64,000 nucleotides of DNA from an uncultured Acidimicrobiales bacterium (GTDB lineage: Bacteria > Actinomycetota > Acidimicrobiia > Acidimicrobiales > SZUA-35): positions 124,001 to 188,000 of the forward strand of contig CALKZY010000016.1 of the NCBI GenBank assembly GCA_938002965.1. The letters run 5' to 3'. Positions 60,076 to 64,000 of this stretch are shown here, in pieces. The position numbers and the translations under genes were made by a program. Numbering within the stretch: position 1 is the first letter of the stretch; the number at the start of each line of letters is the position of its first letter. The notes under the pieces are model-generated. The model saw only the letters and a program-made list of their open reading frames with translations. It made no database searches and was not told where the DNA came from.

Positions 60076-61540
60076 GTCGCAGGTCCGGAGGCGGCATCGG
60101 CGGGAGCGTACGGTTGTCGGGCTCAGGGTCCAGGCCAGCCGACGCAACCTCATCGTTGTGAGTGACAGCCGCCGCAACCGGGCTCAACTGGGTGTCAGGC
60201 GGCGGCATAGGCGGCACAGACGGGACCGACGCAGAGGCTGCTGCGGTTGTAGCAGCAGCTTTGGAATCTGACGTGGCCCACGAAGCCAGGGAATCGGCTC
60301 CTGGTTCCCGAAGATCGACGATTGCTTCTGTAGCCGCCTCGGGCCGTTCTGTATTCCTCAAAAGCGTGACTGTCGAGTCAGATGAAGCCGTTGACGCATA
60401 GTTGGCTTTCAAACGTCGCAGCGTTTCTTGTTGAAGCTCTGCTGTGCTCCCGGCCAAACCCGCAAGAATTCGACACTCGCTGATTAAACGGCCGGTGGCC
60501 TCGCTTTCCATCAGCCCGGCTCGGCCGAGATGGTTGAGGCACGTTGAGATGGAGCGCTCCGCGGCTCTGCACGAAAACTGCTTCGCCTGCAGCGCAAGAG
60601 AAGACGTCCGCTCACTGGCAGGATCAAGGCAGTAGTGATCTACGGCTGTCGCAGTTAGTGCCTCACAAGCCTCGAGCAGGGTCACGGCGTCGGCAAGAGC
60701 CGGGTCACCGTAGGCGTGCGTATCGTCAAACTCGTCGGCGACCGACGCAAGCGCTGATCTGACGGCCGTACAAGCCAATACGGCCACTTCGAGTCGTTGG
60801 CAGTTGATGTCCTCATCGGCCAACCGCCATCCGTCACCGGGCTCGACGAGCATGTCAGCGTCAAGGCACTGATAGTCCGCGACCTCAAAACCCGCCACGC
60901 CGACCGGAGCGCCAGCGACCAATCGGTAGGGTTGCGTCAGCTTGAATCCGACCTGGCCGGATCGCACGACGAAGCAGGCCAAATCCTCCTTGGCACCAGT
61001 AGTACCGGTGTCGGCGTAGCAAACGAAGACGTCGGATACCGCTGCGTTGACAATCCAGCTGCCTGATCCGTTGAGAATCCAGCCGCTGGGGTTTCTCGTA
61101 GCGGTTAGCGTTCGCTCGTTTGTGTCCGACGGACGTGGCGGAGGCGTCATTGCGCCAAAGCGAGTGCCGGCCAACAGCCCGGGCAGAAGATCGGTACGAT
61201 GTCGGGCCGATCCACTGGTTGCCAACCGAACGGCCACATTCTGGCTGGCCAGAAGCCCAAGAGCGAAGCTCAGAGAAGAACGACCGAGAATCTCAGCCAC
61301 CCTCAGCTTCTCCCGAGCCCCTAGTCCTAGGCCACCACGCTCGCGTTCGACTTCAATGCCGGTGAAGCCAAGCTTGGCCGCCTCCCGCATTGCTCCTTGA
61401 TTACTCGCCCGATCATGCAGCTCCCACCGCGCCGCGTTGGCGTGAACGGTAGTGCTGTGAAACTTCTCAGCTCTCGAAAACAATGCTTTCGCTTCGGGTG
61501 AGAATCCGCCTCGGGTTCGGTCGTCTGAATCTGCCACCAC
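60062..61540 (-). CDS. Atypical acyl-CoA dehydrogenase with Pro-rich tail
   Basis: A 492-residue protein. Residues 1-390 follow the acyl-CoA dehydrogenase fold (ELHDRASNQGAMREAAKLGF, GFTGIEVERERGGLGLGARE, GSWIVNAAVSDVFVC). The SxEPxxGS flavin loop appears as GAMTPPPRPSD, unlike normal enzymes. The C-terminal catalytic segment reads ILAGLAGSTAELQQE where YEGTSEIQ is expected, so the general base Glu is replaced. From about 400 the tail is Ser/Ala/Pro-rich with two PPMPPPD motifs. It may have lost dehydrogenase activity. The gene is followed in an overlap by PrsW. Start GTG or ATG near 61540. Confidence 0.78.
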   Translation of the reverse strand: MVADSDDRTRGGFSPEAKALFSRAEKFHSTTVHANAARWELHDRASNQGAMREAAKLGFTGIEVERERGGLGLGAREKLRVAEILGRSSLSFALGLLASQNVAVRLATSGSARHRTDLLPGLLAGTRFGAMTPPPRPSDTNERTLTATRNPSGWILNGSGSWIVNAAVSDVFVCYADTGTTGAKEDLACFVVRSGQVGFKLTQPYRLVAGAPVGVAGFEVADYQCLDADMLVEPGDGWRLADEDINCQRLEVAVLACTAVRSALASVADEFDDTHAYGDPALADAVTLLEACEALTATAVDHYCLDPASERTSSLALQAKQFSCRAAERSISTCLNHLGRAGLMESEATGRLISECRILAGLAGSTAELQQETLRRLKANYASTASSDSTVTLLRNTERPEAATEAIVDLREPGADSLASWATSDSKAAATTAAASASVPSVPPMPPPDTQLSPVAAAVTHNDEVASAGLDPEPDNRTLPPMPPPDLRRAGS

Positions 61541-61616
61541 ATCCTCCTAGAACGCTAAAGTTTAGCGACATCAACGGGGCCACCGAAAGGTCAGACGGCG
61601 CTTTATCGTTATTCCG

Positions 61617-62522
61617 GTGGGTTTCCTGGGTGTCTTCCTCAATGTGTTGGGTCCAGTGGCCGTCGTCATCGCCGGGGGATACTTCTCAGGTCCACGGCTT
61701 GGGGTCGAGGCTCGACCGCTTTCCCGCCTGGCTTTCTGGATCCTGGGGCCCGCATTCATGTTCGACATCCTCTGGGACACTGATCTCTCGGGTGGCGTCG
61801 CCATTCGTCTGACAGCAGCGGGCCTGGCCGGCATGGCGGCTGCAGCTGTGGTGGGGGCCGTCGGGGTTCGGATGATCGGTGGCGACCGCAAAGACTTGTC
61901 GGCTGCTGCCATGACTGCGAGTTACGGAAACGTCGGCAATACCGGGTTGGCGATTTCAGCGTTCGCCTTGGGACCCGAGATCCTCCCCGCTGCCGGTGTC
62001 TTTATGTTGGCAATCAACGTGCCGGGGATGATGTTGGGGATTGGCCTCGCCCAGGCTGGCCGATCGTCCCTTTTTCAGGCTGCCCGGCTTGCGCTTTTGT
62101 CTCCCATGCCAGTTGCCAGCTTCGTCGCTTTCGCCGTCAACGTTTCCGGATCGGTTCCACCTCTAATCGCTACGAGATCTATCTCGCTTGTAGCGGGTGC
62201 GTTGATTCCGGTGATGTTGTACACCCTGGGTGTTCAGCTAGCAGAGACCCGGCAGGTGTCGTTGGCGGGTTCGGTGACGATTCCAGCTGCAGCCAAACTG
62301 ATTGTGGCGCCGGCCGTAGCCGGTGTCGCAGCAGCCTTGATCGGCCTGGAGGACGACTTGCTGGCCGTAGCCGTCATCCAGTCCGCGATGCCTCCGGCCG
62401 TGTTTTGCATGGTGATAGCGCTCGAGCAGGACTTGGCACCCAAGACTGTTACCTCGACGGTCGTGTTGGCAACGCTTCTGGCCGCAGTTACCGTACCGGC
62501 GGTTGTCGCCGTCGTTTCGTAG
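61617..62522 (+). CDS. AEC-family (auxin efflux carrier-like) transporter
   Basis: A 301-residue membrane protein with about 10 TMs, split into two inverted five-helix halves. Family landmarks: YGNVGNTGLAISAFALGPE (crossover helix) and LPAVFCMVIALEQD-like QSAMPPAVFCMVIALEQD. AEC carriers export organic anions such as malate or malonate, driven by ion gradients. GTG start at 61617. It is divergent from the atypical acyl-CoA dehydrogenase with a 76-base gap. Confidence 0.85.
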   Translation: MGFLGVFLNVLGPVAVVIAGGYFSGPRLGVEARPLSRLAFWILGPAFMFDILWDTDLSGGVAIRLTAAGLAGMAAAAVVGAVGVRMIGGDRKDLSAAAMTASYGNVGNTGLAISAFALGPEILPAAGVFMLAINVPGMMLGIGLAQAGRSSLFQAARLALLSPMPVASFVAFAVNVSGSVPPLIATRSISLVAGALIPVMLYTLGVQLAETRQVSLAGSVTIPAAAKLIVAPAVAGVAAALIGLEDDLLAVAVIQSAMPPAVFCMVIALEQDLAPKTVTSTVVLATLLAAVTVPAVVAVVS

Positions 62523-62693
62523 TCAGCAACTCGATTGAATGTCACAACGACGCTGGGCGAGAGTTCCCAGGTGGCGGTGGGTAAAACGGTCCTATCGCTT
62601 CGGTGCAATTGCTTAGGGCCACCCGGTAATCCAATGGTGCGGCTGGACTATCATGACTAAAGCTTCAACACAGTTAGTGAAGGTGCGGGAACG

Positions 62694-63758
62694 TTGAGCG
62701 AAGCAGTGGATCGGGTTCCGACATGGGTCGGCAAAGTTGTGGATACGTCTGAATTGTCGACGTTGGACATAGCGGTCGACGGCGAGGCCGCACACGAACC
62801 GAAGCCTGATTCAGCCGGAGGCATTGTCCGGTCCGAGACTCCTAGAAGCGACGGACTTCGATCTGACAGCAAGTCCGTCCCCGAATCTGGCGCCTTGGCC
62901 CCCTACGAACCTAACCGAGGTGCTTCTGGACGCCGTGCCGCCGCACTATTTGGCGCAGGTGCGGTCGTTGTTCTCGCACTGGCTATAGTGGCCTTGAACA
63001 ATCGACCTGACGATGCGTCGTCGACCTCCGAAGTCGATGCCGCCTTGGTCGGCTCTGATAGCGAGACCGAGACGTTGGGCGAAGGTGACTCGTTGGACGT
63101 CTCCGGCCAGCTCGACGCCGACACAACTGACAACGATCTTGGCGTGGAGACAGAGGCCGGGTCGAACGACTCAGACTCAACGGCATCCATCGACGACGCA
63201 GCTCAGCTCTCCAGAGCTGACTCGATGGAGCTGTTCGCCAGCGAGGCTTCCGCCCGCTCGCGAGACGCCTATGGCGTCTTTGCCTCTGGCCGGCTGCATA
63301 TCTTGGGAACCTGGGCTGACCAGGAGTCGGCCGAAGCGTTGGGCGATAGAGCGTCAATACTTGTTGGACGTCAGAATATTGTTTATGACGTCGACTTCGT
63401 AGCTGGAACAGGGGAGTCCTCCGACGGCGCCAGCCCGGTGCTGTTCATCGATCAGCCACTGCTGTTCGCCGATACTGCCGATGCTCTGGACTCATCCTCA
63501 GCATTCCTTTTGGAGACGGCCGGCGCCCTGATGGCGATTTACCCCGACGCCAGGCTTACCGTGATTGTGCCCGGCCTGGAGAGTGGCGAAAGTCAGTCTG
63601 AGGCAGAACCTGGTGACGAACGCATTGACACCTTGTTGGCAACGCTCGAGAGTCTCGGTGTGCCTCGAGATCGAATCTCAGTGGAGGCCAGCGCGTCAAC
63701 ACAGGACGAGACGGTGCCCCCGTTCGCCATGCTCAGCGGCGGTCTATTCGTTCCCTAG
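62694..63758 (+). CDS. Membrane-anchored protein with OmpA-like periplasmic-type domain
   Basis: A 354-residue protein. The first 80 residues are Ser/Asp/Glu-rich and cytoplasmic; a TM helix lies at RAAALFGAGAVVVLALAIVA. A Ser/Thr/Asp-rich linker follows. The final 130 residues (SSSAFLLETAGALMAIYPDA, then RLTVIVPGLESGESQSEAEP and LATLESLGVPRDRISVEA) resemble a degenerate OmpA/MotB-type domain, with the usual GHTD replaced. TTG start at 62694 with GAAGGTG upstream. Possibly a peptidoglycan-linked protein; exact role unknown. Confidence 0.62.
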   Translation: MSEAVDRVPTWVGKVVDTSELSTLDIAVDGEAAHEPKPDSAGGIVRSETPRSDGLRSDSKSVPESGALAPYEPNRGASGRRAAALFGAGAVVVLALAIVALNNRPDDASSTSEVDAALVGSDSETETLGEGDSLDVSGQLDADTTDNDLGVETEAGSNDSDSTASIDDAAQLSRADSMELFASEASARSRDAYGVFASGRLHILGTWADQESAEALGDRASILVGRQNIVYDVDFVAGTGESSDGASPVLFIDQPLLFADTADALDSSSAFLLETAGALMAIYPDARLTVIVPGLESGESQSEAEPGDERIDTLLATLESLGVPRDRISVEASASTQDETVPPFAMLSGGLFVP

Positions 63759-63767
63759 TCGGCCAGG

Positions 63768-63929
63768 CTAAAAGGAGCTGCTTACCGACGGCCAGATAAG
63801 CAGCCCCAGTACGGCTAATCCGACGCCCAAAAACGCTATCTTCGCCAATTTCCGGATGACACCGGATAGAACGATGAACACGCCCAGAGCGATAAGCAAT
63901 ATCGGCCAGTTGTTTGCGAACCAGTCCAT
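63768..63929 (-). CDS. 53-residue two-helix membrane protein
   Basis: The minus-strand frame from ATG 63929 to TAG 63768 encodes 53 residues: a short polar start (MDWFANNWP), a helix (ILLIALGVFIVLSGVI), a charged turn (RKLAKIA) and a second helix (LGVGLAVLGLLIWP). The pattern is that of a small two-TM membrane protein with positive-inside loop. It ends 9 bases after the stop of the OmpA-like gene and no clear ribosome site precedes it. No family recognized. An alternative open frame in the same stretch on the same strand (63733-63954) has no membrane pattern and is rejected. Confidence 0.6.
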   Translation of the reverse strand: MDWFANNWPILLIALGVFIVLSGVIRKLAKIAFLGVGLAVLGLLIWPSVSSSF

Positions 63930-64000
63930 AGTTGTGGAAGGGTAGCGGCCGCACGGCCCGCTCGCTGCGCGTTGGCTCCAGCTTGCTGTCTCGTCTAACC

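Noticed and set aside
63733..63954. 73-residue minus-strand frame at the right edge
   Set aside because: No membrane or family pattern; the overlapping 53-residue two-TM frame is more gene-like.

Overview
The window reads as a chromosomal segment of a free-living, aerobic, heterotrophic actinobacterium, most likely of the Acidimicrobiia type. The evidence is indirect: moderately high G+C, frequent GTG/TTG starts, and several actinobacterial-style genes (a pre-mycofactocin synthase MftD, an Rpf/transglycosylase-like secreted protein, a DUF4193-like acidic zinc-ribbon protein, a DUF2510-PrsW fusion, a PIN-PhoH protein and a FAD-type thymidylate synthase). I saw no rRNA, tRNA, CRISPR array, transposase or phage structural gene. 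Coding density is high and no gap between genes reaches 300 bases; the largest is about 263 (38634-38896).

Layout. 1-2600: the end of a sensor histidine kinase and a Baeyer-Villiger-type monooxygenase, with a 23-bp direct repeat on each side of the monooxygenase gene. 2640-4917: a copper-type P1B ATPase driven by a MerR/CueR-type promoter that appears to give a leaderless mRNA. 4930-14047: catabolic genes (haloalkane dehalogenase, PLP decarboxylase, choline-sulfatase-like enzyme, ACT-domain protein, SMP-30 lactonase, CHMI-like isomerase, acyl-CoA dehydrogenase, acyl-CoA ligase). 14057-22825, all minus strand: GAPDH-ArsJ (arsenate detoxification), a GH97 glycosidase, then DUF2889, an M20 peptidase, AstA and AstB, which make up the front half of the arginine succinyltransferase pathway.

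23013-32947, plus strand: creatinase, a small membrane protein, a complete oligopeptide/nickel-type ABC importer in the order ATPase-ATPase-binding protein-permease-permease, a 2-keto-4-pentenoate hydratase-like enzyme and an RlmI-like rRNA methyltransferase. 33092-37347: a tightly packed operon of mftD, an ABM monooxygenase-like gene, a DUF6285-like gene, an APH-fold kinase-like gene and an acyl-CoA dehydrogenase, with four degenerate repeats in front. 37443-41002: two secreted or surface proteins with Thr/Ser-rich tails. 41018-49615: ribulose-phosphate epimerase, two overlapping membrane metalloprotease-like genes, an enolase-superfamily dehydratase, a double-length ThyX, a LysM-SLT transglycosylase, and small actinobacterial housekeeping genes including a GNAT and a Nudix hydrolase.

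49660-64000: a repeat-rich basic/acidic protein, a tyrosine recombinase, a three-gene membrane operon, a 2OG-Fe oxygenase-like protein, PIN-PhoH, a winged-helix AAA ATPase, a PrsW protease overlapping an atypical acyl-CoA dehydrogenase, an AEC transporter, a membrane-anchored OmpA-like protein and a 53-residue membrane protein.

The genes suggest an oligotroph that scavenges organic nitrogen and sulfur (creatine, arginine, choline sulfate, peptides), degrades halogenated, aromatic and fatty acids, and detoxifies copper and arsenate. The least explained pieces are the AstA/AstB cluster with an M20 enzyme in the place of AstE, the solo mftD operon, and the double ThyX whose two halves carry complementary parts of the signature motif.
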